Assembly (NCBI GenBank): GCA_964462785.1
Contig: CAYWZA010000010.1
Span: 1-30,046 of the forward strand
DNA: 30,046 nt
Direction: 5' to 3'
From: JACQKA01 sp964462785
GTDB taxonomy: Bacteria > Patescibacteriota > Minisyncoccia > Phycocordibacterales > UBA2100
The notes below the pieces were generated by a model. It searched no databases and was not told the DNA's origin. It saw only the letters and a program-made list of their open reading frames with translations. Shown here one piece after another: positions 14,967-21,906 of this stretch. The translations under genes were made by a program, and so were the position numbers. Position 1 is the first letter of the stretch, and every line of letters begins with the position of its first letter.

Positions 14967-15320
14967 ATGGCAACAAAAACAGCTACAAAGAAAGCGAAAA
15001 AAGAAGCCGCTACAAGTGCGCGTTTACGGATTCGCGTGCAGGCATACGAGCACCGCGTGCTCGATGGCGCAATGAAGCAGATCATTGATACTGCCGCGCG
15101 CCACAATGCCTCAGTAGTTGGTCCTGTGCCACTCCCTACCGATATCAAGAAATACACCGTGAACCGTTCGACATTCGTCCACAAGGACGCGCGAGAACAG
15201 TTCGAGATGCGCGTGCACAAGCGCGTGATTGATATCATGAATCCAACCCCTAAGGTCATTGAAGCGCTCACCAATATCGATCTTCCTTCGGGAGTATCGA
15301 TTGATGTGAAAATGAACTAA
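14967..15320 (+). CDS. rpsJ: Ribosomal protein uS10
   Basis: A 117-residue small-subunit head protein, also known as the NusE antitermination partner of NusB in better-studied bacteria. The core starts at about residue 18 (ARLRIRVQAYEHRVLD) and includes VVGPVPLPTDIKKYTVNRSTFVHKDAREQFEMRVHKR, the family hallmark. It has an extra Lys/Ala/Thr-rich N-terminal tail (MATKTATKKAKKEAATS). It closes the tuf-rpsJ unit with a strong terminator, so it is separated from rplC, its normal S10-operon partner, by two unrelated genes. Confidence 0.96.
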   Translation: MATKTATKKAKKEAATSARLRIRVQAYEHRVLDGAMKQIIDTAARHNASVVGPVPLPTDIKKYTVNRSTFVHKDAREQFEMRVHKRVIDIMNPTPKVIEALTNIDLPSGVSIDVKMN

Positions 15321-15337
15321 CAGACAGATCGTAGACG

Positions 15338-15369
15338 ACAAAAGCCTCGGCACTCGCCGAGGCTTTTGT
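15338..15369 (+). terminator. Strong Rho-independent terminator after rpsJ
   Basis: A perfect 14-bp stem (15338-15351 with 15356-15369) around an ACTC loop, with CTTTTGT on the descending arm. It ends the tuf-rpsJ unit. Confidence 0.88.
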
Positions 15370-15402
15370 GTTGATATCCACAACCAGCAAGCGATTTATC
15401 GC

Positions 15403-15408
15403 TATACT
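15403..15408 (+). promoter_or_regulatory. -10 box with leaderless geometry
   Basis: TATACT lies exactly 6 nt before the ATG at 15415, the same spacing as at the B2 gene. No strong -35 is evident. Confidence 0.5.
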
Positions 15409-15414
15409 GAAAGT

Positions 15415-15819
15415 ATGCGAAGTGTTATATCTCTGTGTTTTTCAGGCATGCTGCTTCTTGTACCGGTAGCCGCATATGCGCAGACAGTCCCCGAGCAGTA
15501 CCGCGAGGAAATTCGCGCTGTTCTTCTTGCCGGCACCATTGGCTCGGATGTGGATGAACAAGAATTTGAGCATTTTGTCGATGCGCTATCGCTTGAAGCA
15601 TACAACGCAAATGTCACCGGCGCAGATCTCACCCAAGTGCAGGTGGAGTCTTTGGTGAGCGCCGTCGGAGGCTTTGATGCAGAGCCAGTCCAGAAAAACG
15701 CAGTGCGTGAGCCCAACGTCGGCGTGCTCTGGGGCACTGTCGCGCTCCTGCTCCTCATCCTTATCATCGGTCGCTACTACCGGCGTATGCACCAAGGTGG
15801 AGCCCTAGCACATCAATAG
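15415..15819 (+). CDS. Hypothetical exported membrane-anchored protein
   Basis: A 134-residue protein with an N-terminal signal peptide (hydrophobic about 4-20, likely cleavage after AYA at 22), an acidic, mostly helical middle domain (EQYREEIRAVLLAGTIGSDVDEQEFEHFVDALS) and a C-terminal transmembrane segment (about 103-120, VLWGTVALLLLILIIGRYY) followed by basic residues. After signal removal it would be a type I membrane protein with the middle domain outside. No SD; the adjacent -10 box suggests a leaderless mRNA. It lies between the rpsJ terminator and the S10 operon. No family is recognised. Confidence 0.7.
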   Translation: MRSVISLCFSGMLLLVPVAAYAQTVPEQYREEIRAVLLAGTIGSDVDEQEFEHFVDALSLEAYNANVTGADLTQVQVESLVSAVGGFDAEPVQKNAVREPNVGVLWGTVALLLLILIIGRYYRRMHQGGALAHQ

Positions 15820-15890
15820 TATTTTCATCGGCGATGAACATTCAAAATGAGTCCAGAGCTTGCTCTGGGGTGAACACCCTGTATTTGGCA

Positions 15891-15918
15891 TTGATTGAAA
15901 ACGTGATAAGTTCATTCT
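15891..15918 (+). promoter_or_regulatory. Possible promoter upstream of 15938 gene
   Basis: TTGATT (15891-15896), 16 bp and a poor -10 CATTCT (15913-15918). The region before it (15820-15890) holds two hairpins without U-runs: TTCATCG/CGATGAA at 15824 and CCAGAG/CTCTGG at 15853. Confidence 0.3.
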
Positions 15919-15937
15919 AGAAAAAAGGAGTGGGGAC

Positions 15938-16285
15938 ATGGGCGCTAAAATCGTACCGATTCAAAAAACGGTGTACCAATGTGCAGTGTGCAAAAGAGAA
16001 TATGCACAGCGCCGTGATGCGGAACTAAAGTGCGGTACATACGAAATCGAGCAGCCCGTTTTTAACGTCGGCGATCGGGTACGTGCATGGCAAGCCGGCA
16101 TTGAAAAACTAAGGACTATCGTGGAGGTAGTAGGTCCAGTTGTCGGAAATCGAGCGCGGGATCACGTGCGCATTCCATTTACAGGCGCTCATGTATACAT
16201 GTACAAGCTGAAGCGGGAAAGCGAGGACCCTGAATATATGGAAGATCTGCTTTTCTGGACATCCGAATTGAAGCCAGTGAAATGA
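15938..16285 (+). CDS. Hypothetical small CxxC protein
   Basis: A 115-residue cytosolic protein preceded by AAGGAG (15925-15930) 7 nt before the ATG. CAVC (15-18) and a third Cys (32) near the N-terminus may form half of a zinc site. The rest has a compact beta-type pattern (VFNVGDRVRAW...TIVEVVGPVVGNRARDHVRIPF), an arrangement that might be an SH3-like or KOW-like barrel, but this is by eye only. A terminator follows the stop directly. No family is assigned. Confidence 0.65.
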   Translation: MGAKIVPIQKTVYQCAVCKREYAQRRDAELKCGTYEIEQPVFNVGDRVRAWQAGIEKLRTIVEVVGPVVGNRARDHVRIPFTGAHVYMYKLKRESEDPEYMEDLLFWTSELKPVK

Positions 16286-16289
16286 AGGT

Positions 16290-16320
16290 CCCTGTGGCAG
16301 AGACCACAGGGTATCATTTT
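16290..16320 (+). terminator. Rho-independent terminator
   Basis: Stem CCCTGTGG (16290-16297) / CCACAGGG (16304-16311) followed by TATCATTTT. It ends the gene at 15938. A second GCGCGG/CCGCGC hairpin (16351-16369) with a U-rich tail follows and may be a back-up. Confidence 0.8.
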
Positions 16321-16369
16321 GCCCCTCGCTAGCCACAATAAATACAACAGGCGCGGATACCCTCCGCGC

Positions 16370-16398
16370 TTGCTTTTATTTAAAACGCCGTGTATAGT
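16370..16398 (+). promoter_or_regulatory. Promoter of the rplC operon
   Basis: TTGCTT (16370-16375), 17 bp, TATAGT (16393-16398); predicted start near 16405. The -10 TATAGT is the same as at rpsL and rpsN. Confidence 0.7.
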
Positions 16399-16404
16399 GC
16401 CCAC

Positions 16405-16486
16405 ACCTCGGATGAGGCGACCATGTCCCTATAGGGACCACTGGCAGACGGGAAACCGCGCTGCTGGCGCGGTCAAATTTTTAAAC
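16405..16486 (+). promoter_or_regulatory. Structured rplC-rplD leader with attenuator-like hairpin
   Basis: Three stems are visible: CCTC/GAGG (16406-16417) at the 5' end, GTCCC-TATA-GGGAC (16425-16438), and ACCGCGC/GCGCGGT (16455-16473) followed by CAAATTTTT, a terminator-like element 4 nt before the rplC ATG. GACC at 16419-16422 could pair with GGTC at 16471-16474 and so compete with the last stem. In E. coli the S10 operon is attenuated by uL4, and rplD is the second gene here; uL4 control is an analogy, not shown. Confidence 0.6.
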
Positions 16487-17095
16487 ATGAAATACATACT
16501 CGGTACAAAAGGGCGCATGACGCAGGTCTTCGATGCGGAAGGTCGCGTGCATCCTGCAACCGTCATCACAGCCGCTCCGCTCACGGTCACTCACGTGCGC
16601 ACCATTGAGAAAGATGGTTATGTTGCGGCGCAGGTGGGCATGGGAGCAAAAAAGCCTAAGAACGCAAGCAAGCCGGAGCTCGGGCATTTTAAAGATCTTG
16701 CAGTGCCAAAGGTTACGCGTGAGATCCGCGGGATGGAGGGTGTGGAGCGCGGGGCAGCCATTAATCTTTCAATATTTGCAGTGGGTGATGAAGTATCAGT
16801 TTCCGCGATTTCAAAATCAAAAGGATTTCAGGGTGTTGTGAAGCGACACGGCTTCCATGGTGATATGCGCACACACGGACGAAAGCACACGGAGCGCGCT
16901 CCTGGATCAATCGGCGGCGGCGGACGCTCGGGTGGACGCGTGGTTAAGGGTATGCGCATGGGTGGCAGAATGGGCGGCGTACGCGTGACAGTTAAGAATT
17001 TGCGCGTGCTGCAGGTCAATCCCGCGGAGCACACCATCGTGATATCAGGTGCAGTGCCGGGTGTTCCCGGCTCGACCGTGGAGATCCGTGGCTAA
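16487..17095 (+). CDS. rplC: Ribosomal protein uL3
   Basis: A 202-residue large-subunit protein whose long loop reaches the peptidyl transferase centre. The ATG at 16487 is chosen over the frame's earlier start because MKYILGTKGRMTQVF is the conserved uL3 N-terminus. Diagnostic segments: KSKGFQGVVKRHGF, THGRKHTERAPGSIGGGG and MGGRMGGVRVTVKNL. First gene of the split S10 operon (rplC-rplD-rplW-rplB), directly behind an attenuator-like hairpin; no SD. Confidence 0.97.
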   Translation: MKYILGTKGRMTQVFDAEGRVHPATVITAAPLTVTHVRTIEKDGYVAAQVGMGAKKPKNASKPELGHFKDLAVPKVTREIRGMEGVERGAAINLSIFAVGDEVSVSAISKSKGFQGVVKRHGFHGDMRTHGRKHTERAPGSIGGGGRSGGRVVKGMRMGGRMGGVRVTVKNLRVLQVNPAEHTIVISGAVPGVPGSTVEIRG

Positions 17096-17104
17096 TTATT
17101 TTTT

Positions 17105-17848
17105 ATGACAACTACTAAAACAACTAAAAAGGCGCCAAAGAAAGCGGCAAAGAAGGCGGTTAAGAAAACTGCTCCCGCCGCTGGCACATTCGCTGCCGAT
17201 GTATACAGCGCAGCGGGTAAGAAGGCGGGCTCAATCAATCTTCCCGAGAGCATCTTCGGGCTTGTGTGGAATGGTCCGTTGGTGCAGCAGGTGGTCGTCG
17301 GCATGCAGGCAAATGCGCGCACGCCGGTCGCTCACACCAAAACGCGCGGCGAAGTGCGCGGCGGTGGCAGGAAACCATGGAAGCAAAAGGGCACTGGTCG
17401 CGCACGTCACGGCTCCATCCGCTCTCCAATTTGGGTTGGTGGTGGTATCACGCACGGTCCCCGCAACGACAAGGATTATTCCAAGAAAATAAATCGAAAA
17501 ATGCGAGTGAAGGCACTCTACATGACCCTCGCACAGAAAATGCGCGACGGCGGTATGCTGTTTGTTGACACGCTCGGGTTTACGGCACCGAAGACGGCAG
17601 AGGCAAAGAAAGTCATGATGGCGCTCGCCGCTATTAAGGGCTTTGAAAAGATGGAAACCAAGAACAAAAACACCGCGCTCATTGTGCTCGGGCATAAAGA
17701 CATGATTGCCGCGAAGAGTTTCCGCAATTTCGGCAATGTCACGGTTGTTGAGGCGAAGGATCTGAATCCGGTTGCCGTGCTTGGGCATACGCACACCATC
17801 GTCGTCAATCCGGATGAGACTTTAGCAGCTCTGAGCGCCCGCGCATAA
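17105..17848 (+). CDS. rplD: Ribosomal protein uL4
   Basis: A 247-residue large-subunit protein, longer than the usual of about 205 because of an N-terminal Lys/Ala/Thr-rich tail (about residues 1-27). The core contains ARTPVAHTKTRGEVRGGGRKPWKQKGTGRARHGSIRSPIWVGGG (about 71-114), the exit-tunnel loop signature. In E. coli uL4 also represses the S10 operon; here its gene is second after a leader that looks like an attenuator. Starts 9 nt after rplC, no SD. Confidence 0.97.
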   Translation: MTTTKTTKKAPKKAAKKAVKKTAPAAGTFAADVYSAAGKKAGSINLPESIFGLVWNGPLVQQVVVGMQANARTPVAHTKTRGEVRGGGRKPWKQKGTGRARHGSIRSPIWVGGGITHGPRNDKDYSKKINRKMRVKALYMTLAQKMRDGGMLFVDTLGFTAPKTAEAKKVMMALAAIKGFEKMETKNKNTALIVLGHKDMIAAKSFRNFGNVTVVEAKDLNPVAVLGHTHTIVVNPDETLAALSARA

Positions 17849-17853
17849 AATAT

Positions 17854-18213
17854 ATGGCACTCTTTTCACGCACAAAGAAAAAAGAAGACACCGCGGCTCC
17901 GGCACAAGCGGCAGCGACATCCGCACGCAAGCAAGATCTTTCATGGGTCTTGGTAAAACCACGCATCACCGAAAAGGCGACCGATGTGAGCGCGGTGCGC
18001 GCATATGTTTTCAATGTTTCTCCGAAAGCAAACAAGCGGCAGGTGGCACACGCAGTGCAGCAGGTCTACAAAGTGACGCCGCGCAAGGTACGCATGACCG
18101 CGATCAAGAGCAAATCCATCCGCAATGCACGCACGGGGAAAGAGGGTTCGACACCGAGCGGCAAGAAGGCGTATGTCTATCTCAAAGAAGGCGATTCAAT
18201 AACTACCGCATAA
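17854..18213 (+). CDS. rplW: Ribosomal protein uL23
   Basis: A 119-residue large-subunit protein at the tunnel exit, the docking site for trigger factor and SRP. It has an N-terminal basic/Ala-rich extension (about 1-27). The core follows: VLVKPRITEKATD, YVFNVSPKANKRQVAHAVQQVYKVTPRKVRMTAIKSK, then GKKAYVYLKEGDSI. It begins 5 nt after rplD and ends 5 nt before rplB, so it is tightly coupled. Confidence 0.96.
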   Translation: MALFSRTKKKEDTAAPAQAAATSARKQDLSWVLVKPRITEKATDVSAVRAYVFNVSPKANKRQVAHAVQQVYKVTPRKVRMTAIKSKSIRNARTGKEGSTPSGKKAYVYLKEGDSITTA

Positions 18214-18218
18214 ATTAT

Positions 18219-19070
18219 ATGAAGCATTTCAAACCACACACCCCGAGCCGCCGTCAGATGTCCCGCATCTCGTATGAGAAACACCTCAGCAAAGAGCGCC
18301 CAGTCAAAGCACTCACCTGGGGAGGCAAGCGCGCAGTAGGGCGCAACGCATTCGGCCGCATCACGGTGCGTCATAAGGGCGGCGGCGTGAAGCGCCTCTT
18401 TCGCGATGTCGATTTCCTTTTGAACAAGCGCGGCGTACCGGCGCGCGTGGCATCCATTGAATACGATCCCAACCGTTCCGCATTCATCGGGCTTTTGAAT
18501 TATGCAGACGGCGAACGCCGCTACGCACTCATGCCGCATGGCGTGGCAGCGGGGGACACCATTCTCATAGCTGACAACGCGCCCATCAAGCCGGGCAATC
18601 GCTTGCCGCTCAAAAATATTCCAATCGGTACGTTCGTATATGGAATCGAGCTTAAGCCGGAAGGAGGGGCGAAAATCGCTCGTGCGGCAGGCAATTTTGC
18701 TGAAGTGATTGCACAAGACGCCGGCTGGACGCATCTCAAAATGCCTTCAACGGAAGTGCGCAAGGTGCTCGACACCTGCTGGGCATCTGTTGGTATTGCC
18801 TCAAATGATGAACATCGATTGGTCAATATCGGCAAGGCGGGTCGCGCACGTAAGATGGGCATCCGCCCGACGGTGCGCGGATCGGCAATGAACCCCGTGG
18901 ATCACCCGCACGGTGGTGGTGAAGGGCGCATGGGTCGCGGACATCGCCGCGCTCGCTCGCTCTGGGGCAAGCCGACCGGCAAGGGTCAAAAGAGCCGCAC
19001 GCCAAAGAAGTATTCAAATTTGTTTATCCTTTCTCGTCGCAGAGTCGGCAAGAAACGCAAAGCACAATAA
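18219..19070 (+). CDS. rplB: Ribosomal protein uL2
   Basis: A 283-residue rRNA-binding protein near the peptidyl transferase centre. The ATG at 18219 (MKHFKPHTPSRRQMS) is chosen because the longer frame overlaps rplW and shows no uL2 similarity there. Conserved blocks: RHKGGGVKRLFRDVDF, IEYDPNRSAFIGLLNYADG, GEVRKVLDTC-type region, and MNPVDHPHGGGEGR with the catalytic-vicinity His intact. In most bacteria rpsS follows; here a terminator and three other genes intervene. Confidence 0.97.
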   Translation: MKHFKPHTPSRRQMSRISYEKHLSKERPVKALTWGGKRAVGRNAFGRITVRHKGGGVKRLFRDVDFLLNKRGVPARVASIEYDPNRSAFIGLLNYADGERRYALMPHGVAAGDTILIADNAPIKPGNRLPLKNIPIGTFVYGIELKPEGGAKIARAAGNFAEVIAQDAGWTHLKMPSTEVRKVLDTCWASVGIASNDEHRLVNIGKAGRARKMGIRPTVRGSAMNPVDHPHGGGEGRMGRGHRRARSLWGKPTGKGQKSRTPKKYSNLFILSRRRVGKKRKAQ

Positions 19071-19079
19071 TGTGCGCCT

Positions 19080-19110
19080 GCAAAAAGCGCCCCTTCGGGG
19101 CGCTTTTTGC
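19080..19110 (+). terminator. Strong Rho-independent terminator after rplB
   Basis: A perfect 14-bp stem (19080-19093 with 19097-19110) capped by TTC, containing the run CTTTTTGC on the descending arm. It ends the rplC-D-W-B unit. Confidence 0.88.
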
Positions 19111-19162
19111 ATGACGATGCATGTGGTAGTCTCGAAGAAGTATGTATTAGGGAGAAGCAGCA

Positions 19163-19999
19163 ATGCTCACACTACTCGTCGTCTTTTTTGTGATGCTGAC
19201 TATTTCAGCGCACGAGCTGGGGCACGCGATAGCGATGCGCGAGCGCGGTATACCTATCGAGATTATTTCCCTGCTGGGAATACCAGGGCTTGCAACATGG
19301 CATCTGCCCATTCGCAGTACATGGTTTCCGGGGACGAAATGGGTGATGCACCCGATCATTATTGGCGCATATGTGAAGCCTGATGCAGATGCGCTACAGC
19401 GGGCGTCCGCGCGTGACGTAATATACATAAGCGCGATGGGACCGATCATGAATATTGTGATCGGTGTCCCACTGGTTGCGATTGCCCGTCTCAGCATGCA
19501 CATCGATGCGGGCGCACTTTCTCTGCCCGCGGTCGGTATAAGTGTTGGCGTGTGCGGAGCAACATACCTCTTGTGGGTATTCCGCGATTGGCTGGCTCGA
19601 TGGATATTTCCGGTGCTGACCATTATCGTACTTGGGATAGCGATCTGGTCGATAGTTCGGGCGAATCCGTTTGAGAGCATGGCGGGACCTGTTGGGCTCG
19701 TTGATATCATCAGGTTGAATGCAACACCCTCGGCAGCCATGATGGAGAGCGCGAGTAGAGTCGGTATCGAATATCTGTCTCTATGGAACGCGATGCATAT
19801 GGTTGGGGTGGTCTCAATTATTATCGGGTTGAGCAATCTACTCCCGTTTCTGCCATTCGATGGCGGGCACATCTTGCGGGCAATGCTTTCTGAACGATGG
19901 CATGCTCTGCATCACCGCGTTTCTTGGACAGGATTTCTGTCTCTCATCGCGCTCGCGCTCGCGTCAGATGCGTGGCGAATGATCAAATATATGTCCTAG
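19163..19999 (+). CDS. M50 family membrane metallopeptidase (RseP/S2P-like)
   Basis: A 278-residue multi-pass membrane protein. Zinc motif HELGH (residues 17-21) lies in the first hydrophobic segment. A central segment includes SAMGPIMNIVIGVP. GPVGLVDII (about 176-184) resembles the RseP-type GPIGI region. The Asp-containing third motif NLLPFLPFDGGH (about 226-237) is present. No PDZ domain is evident. AGGGAG (19149-19154) lies 8 nt before the ATG. It differs from the shorter M50 protein at 2109. Role: intramembrane cleavage of an unknown substrate. It sits in a block inserted between rplB and rpsS and ends at a strong terminator. Confidence 0.9.
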   Translation: MLTLLVVFFVMLTISAHELGHAIAMRERGIPIEIISLLGIPGLATWHLPIRSTWFPGTKWVMHPIIIGAYVKPDADALQRASARDVIYISAMGPIMNIVIGVPLVAIARLSMHIDAGALSLPAVGISVGVCGATYLLWVFRDWLARWIFPVLTIIVLGIAIWSIVRANPFESMAGPVGLVDIIRLNATPSAAMMESASRVGIEYLSLWNAMHMVGVVSIIIGLSNLLPFLPFDGGHILRAMLSERWHALHHRVSWTGFLSLIALALASDAWRMIKYMS

Positions 20000-20011
20000 C
20001 ACATGTAAGAA

Positions 20012-20043
20012 CGACCTCGGGATTAATCCCGGGGTCGGTTTTC
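20012..20043 (+). terminator. Rho-independent terminator (repeated family, copy 1)
   Basis: A stem of about 11 bp, CGACCTCGGGA (20012-20022) / TCCCGGGGTCG (20027-20037), with a TTAA loop and GTTTT tail. Nearly identical to 20587-20616. Confidence 0.85.
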
Positions 20044-20069
20044 AATGTGCTTCGCTACGGGAAGGTCAT

Positions 20070-20099
20070 TTGTCTCACGATATCAGCTCATGATATGTT
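20070..20099 (+). promoter_or_regulatory. Possible promoter for 20131 gene
   Basis: TTGTCT (20070-20075), 18 bp, TATGTT (20094-20099); predicted start near 20106, which favours the ATG at 20131 over the one at 20095. Confidence 0.4.
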
Positions 20100-20130
20100 A
20101 CCCCGAGAAGAAAAATGGAGAAAACAACAG

Positions 20131-20577
20131 ATGGTGACCATTTCAAATTCGCTGGCGCTGGCGCTGTGGGGGAATCAAATTCCATTCCTGCGCGAGCGGC
20201 ATTATTTGAAGCGAAAACACATCACAAAAGATCACACACCCGAATCGATAACAGATGTGTGGGATGCGCTCGCGTTGTTGGTGCAGGGGCGTAATGACAA
20301 CAGCGAACGTTGTATCTTGAAAGCGAATTCGCCTGAAAATGAGCATGGAATTTCTGTCGTGCGGGTTGCTGTCTTCTCTAGCGGGTACACTAAAGACTGC
20401 TGGACGCGCGATTACGATTTCCCTGTTTCAACAGCAGTGGTGGATGAGTGTGTTCGTAACCAGTATGTTATCGGCACTCCCCAGTGGGGATACACTGATA
20501 AAAGCAGGCTGACACTTACTGAGTGTGGCGTCGACGCCCTTATCAAGCATATAGGAGAGCTCCCTCAAGCCGATTAG
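20131..20577 (+). CDS. Hypothetical cytosolic protein
   Basis: A 148-residue protein without signal peptide or membrane segments. The start at 20131 is chosen from a GGAG (20117-20120) 10 nt upstream and the promoter position; the long upstream extension of the frame overlaps the M50 gene and is unlike protein. It contains four Cys and a WTRDYDFPVSTAVVDECV...GTPQWGYTDKSRLTLTECG segment that looks like a folded alpha/beta domain. Flanked by two near-identical terminators, so it forms its own unit. No family is recognised. Confidence 0.65.
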   Translation: MVTISNSLALALWGNQIPFLRERHYLKRKHITKDHTPESITDVWDALALLVQGRNDNSERCILKANSPENEHGISVVRVAVFSSGYTKDCWTRDYDFPVSTAVVDECVRNQYVIGTPQWGYTDKSRLTLTECGVDALIKHIGELPQAD

Positions 20578-20586
20578 ATAATACTA

Positions 20587-20616
20587 GACCCCGGGATTAA
20601 TCCCGGGGTCGGTTTT
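20587..20616 (+). terminator. Rho-independent terminator (repeated family, copy 2)
   Basis: A perfect 10-bp stem GACCCCGGGA (20587-20596) / TCCCGGGGTC (20601-20610) with TTAA loop, then GGTTTT. From the CGGGA arm to the tail it is identical to copy 1. Confidence 0.88.
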
Positions 20617-20658
20617 GCTACATGGGCTCACGCACAGAGTCCACATTTCAGCTCGCCG

Positions 20659-21093
20659 TCAATCTTTGTTCCCGTGGGCATGTCCACATTGAGATGTGTG
20701 CTGCGGATAGATGAGCCACGCATCCTCACCGGTCGTGAAGTACAGGCACTCCTCATCAATAATGTGAGCCACGGTAGCTAGAAATTTTTCCAGCTCGGGT
20801 ATCCGTTCTTTGCCCAGAAACGCCACTGAATATTCACGGTGTTCGCCGTAGAAGACCTTTCTCGTGATCGGGTCGCGCCACTCACCAAAGATATTTCCTG
20901 CGGCGGCTGTGTATCCGTCGAAGTTTGCTAGGAGATATTCTTCGATTACGCGCTCAACATTTTTTTCATCAGACCATTCTTGCTTAAGTTTTAGAGATGG
21001 AATGAGGAATGAGGCCGGGCGACCGAGCGATTGCTTCCGATACAGCATCCTGAGTCTCCGTTTTGCTACTGCTTTGACTCTAGCCATTTTCAT
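20659..21093 (-). CDS. Hypothetical basic protein, divergent from rpsS
   Basis: A 144-residue protein on the minus strand. The ATG at 21093 (MKMARVKAVAKRRLRMLYRK) is preferred; a TTG at 21105 and an ATG at 21087 are alternatives. A strongly basic N-terminus (about 20 residues) is followed by an acidic helix (EWSDEKNVERVIEEYLLANFDG), a beta-rich part (GEHREYSVAFLGKERIPELEKFL) and a C-terminal segment with TTGEDAWLIYP and a CGHAH tail. It could be a nucleic-acid-associated protein on composition alone. Its start codon abuts the -35 of the rpsS promoter, so the two may interfere. No family is recognised and no SD is seen. Confidence 0.6.
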   Translation of the reverse strand: MKMARVKAVAKRRLRMLYRKQSLGRPASFLIPSLKLKQEWSDEKNVERVIEEYLLANFDGYTAAAGNIFGEWRDPITRKVFYGEHREYSVAFLGKERIPELEKFLATVAHIIDEECLYFTTGEDAWLIYPQHTSQCGHAHGNKD

Positions 21094-21121
21094 TGACAAT
21101 CGCAAGGGTTTCGCCTATTAT
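21093..21121 (+). promoter_or_regulatory. rpsS operon promoter
   Basis: TTGACA (21093-21098), 17 bp, TATTAT (21116-21121), close to consensus; start near 21128, where a GCCC/GGGC stem-loop (21128-21140) begins. Drives the long rpsS-to-rplE unit after the inserted genes. Confidence 0.75.
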
Positions 21122-21157
21122 TGCGAAGCCCTATGCGGGCGCTATTTCATACTATAT

Positions 21158-21511
21158 ATGACACGTTCACTCAAGAAGGGTCCCTACGTGGATCCCGTTC
21201 TCATGAAAAAAGTTGCTTCCCGCAAGCCAACGCAGGGGGTTATTAAGACATGGGCGCGCCGCAGCCAAATTGCTCCCGAATTCGTCGGGTTTACCTTTGG
21301 TGTCTACAACGGCAAGCAGCATATCGACGTCTTGGTGACCGATGAAATGGTGGGGCATCGCCTCGGTGAATTCTCTCCGACCACCCGTTTCGGCAAGCAC
21401 GGCGGTAAGATGCAGAAAGAAATCGAAGCACAAAAGAAAGAAGCTGAAATCGCAGCGGCAAAAGCGGCGCGTGGCGCTGCTGATACTGCTGCAGCACCCG
21501 CAAAGAAATAA
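21158..21511 (+). CDS. rpsS: Ribosomal protein uS19
   Basis: A 117-residue small-subunit head protein. The ATG at 21158 fits the conserved start MTRSLKKGPYVD; the longer frame overlaps the minus-strand gene and lacks similarity. The core runs to about residue 85 (ITVYNGKxH-type segment TFGVYNGKQHIDVLVTDEMVGHRLGEFSPTTRFGKHGGK). A C-terminal Lys/Glu/Ala-rich tail of about 30 residues is longer than in most bacteria. First gene of a nine-gene unit with its own promoter; rplV follows after 3 nt. No SD. Confidence 0.97.
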   Translation: MTRSLKKGPYVDPVLMKKVASRKPTQGVIKTWARRSQIAPEFVGFTFGVYNGKQHIDVLVTDEMVGHRLGEFSPTTRFGKHGGKMQKEIEAQKKEAEIAAAKAARGAADTAAAPAKK

Positions 21512-21514
21512 CCT

Positions 21515-21901
21515 ATGCAAGCAACACTTAAAAACTACCAGCAATCACCGCGCAAAGTGCGCCTTGTTGCTAATTTGATTCGCGGCAAGAGTGTTGTGCG
21601 CGCACGCATGTTGCTCGCATTTGCCGACAAGAAATCTGCTCCTGCGGTGCTCACATTGCTTGAATCCGCCGTTGCCAATGCACGCGCAGCGGGTGCAATG
21701 GCAGAGCAGCTTGTAGTAAAAGACATTCAGGTGAATCAAGGACTTTCCATGAAGCGCTTCATGCCGATGGCGCGCGGGCAGGCACATCGCTTTCGCCACC
21801 GCCGCTCAAGCATCACGCTGATGCTTGCTGCCAAACAGCAGAGCGCACAGCCGAAAGCGGCTAAAAAAGCGGCAAAGAAAGCCGGTAAGAAAAAAGCATA
21901 A
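21515..21901 (+). CDS. rplV: Ribosomal protein uL22
   Basis: A 128-residue large-subunit protein lining the exit tunnel. Core: SPRKVRLVANLIRGK near the N-terminus, LLESAVANARAAG, and the hairpin motif KRFMPMARGQAHRFRHRRSSITLML. A C-terminal tail of alternating Ala/Lys (about residues 112-128) is added. It is tightly placed between rpsS and rpsC and SD-less. Confidence 0.97.
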   Translation: MQATLKNYQQSPRKVRLVANLIRGKSVVRARMLLAFADKKSAPAVLTLLESAVANARAAGAMAEQLVVKDIQVNQGLSMKRFMPMARGQAHRFRHRRSSITLMLAAKQQSAQPKAAKKAAKKAGKKKA

Positions 21902-21906
21902 TTTGT

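Noticed and set aside
16319..16486. An N-terminal extension of rplC by 56 codons
   Set aside because: It would translate the terminator, promoter and leader region. MKYILGTKG at 16487 is the conserved start. Similar extensions for rplB (17943) and rpsS (20864) were rejected for overlap and lack of similarity.
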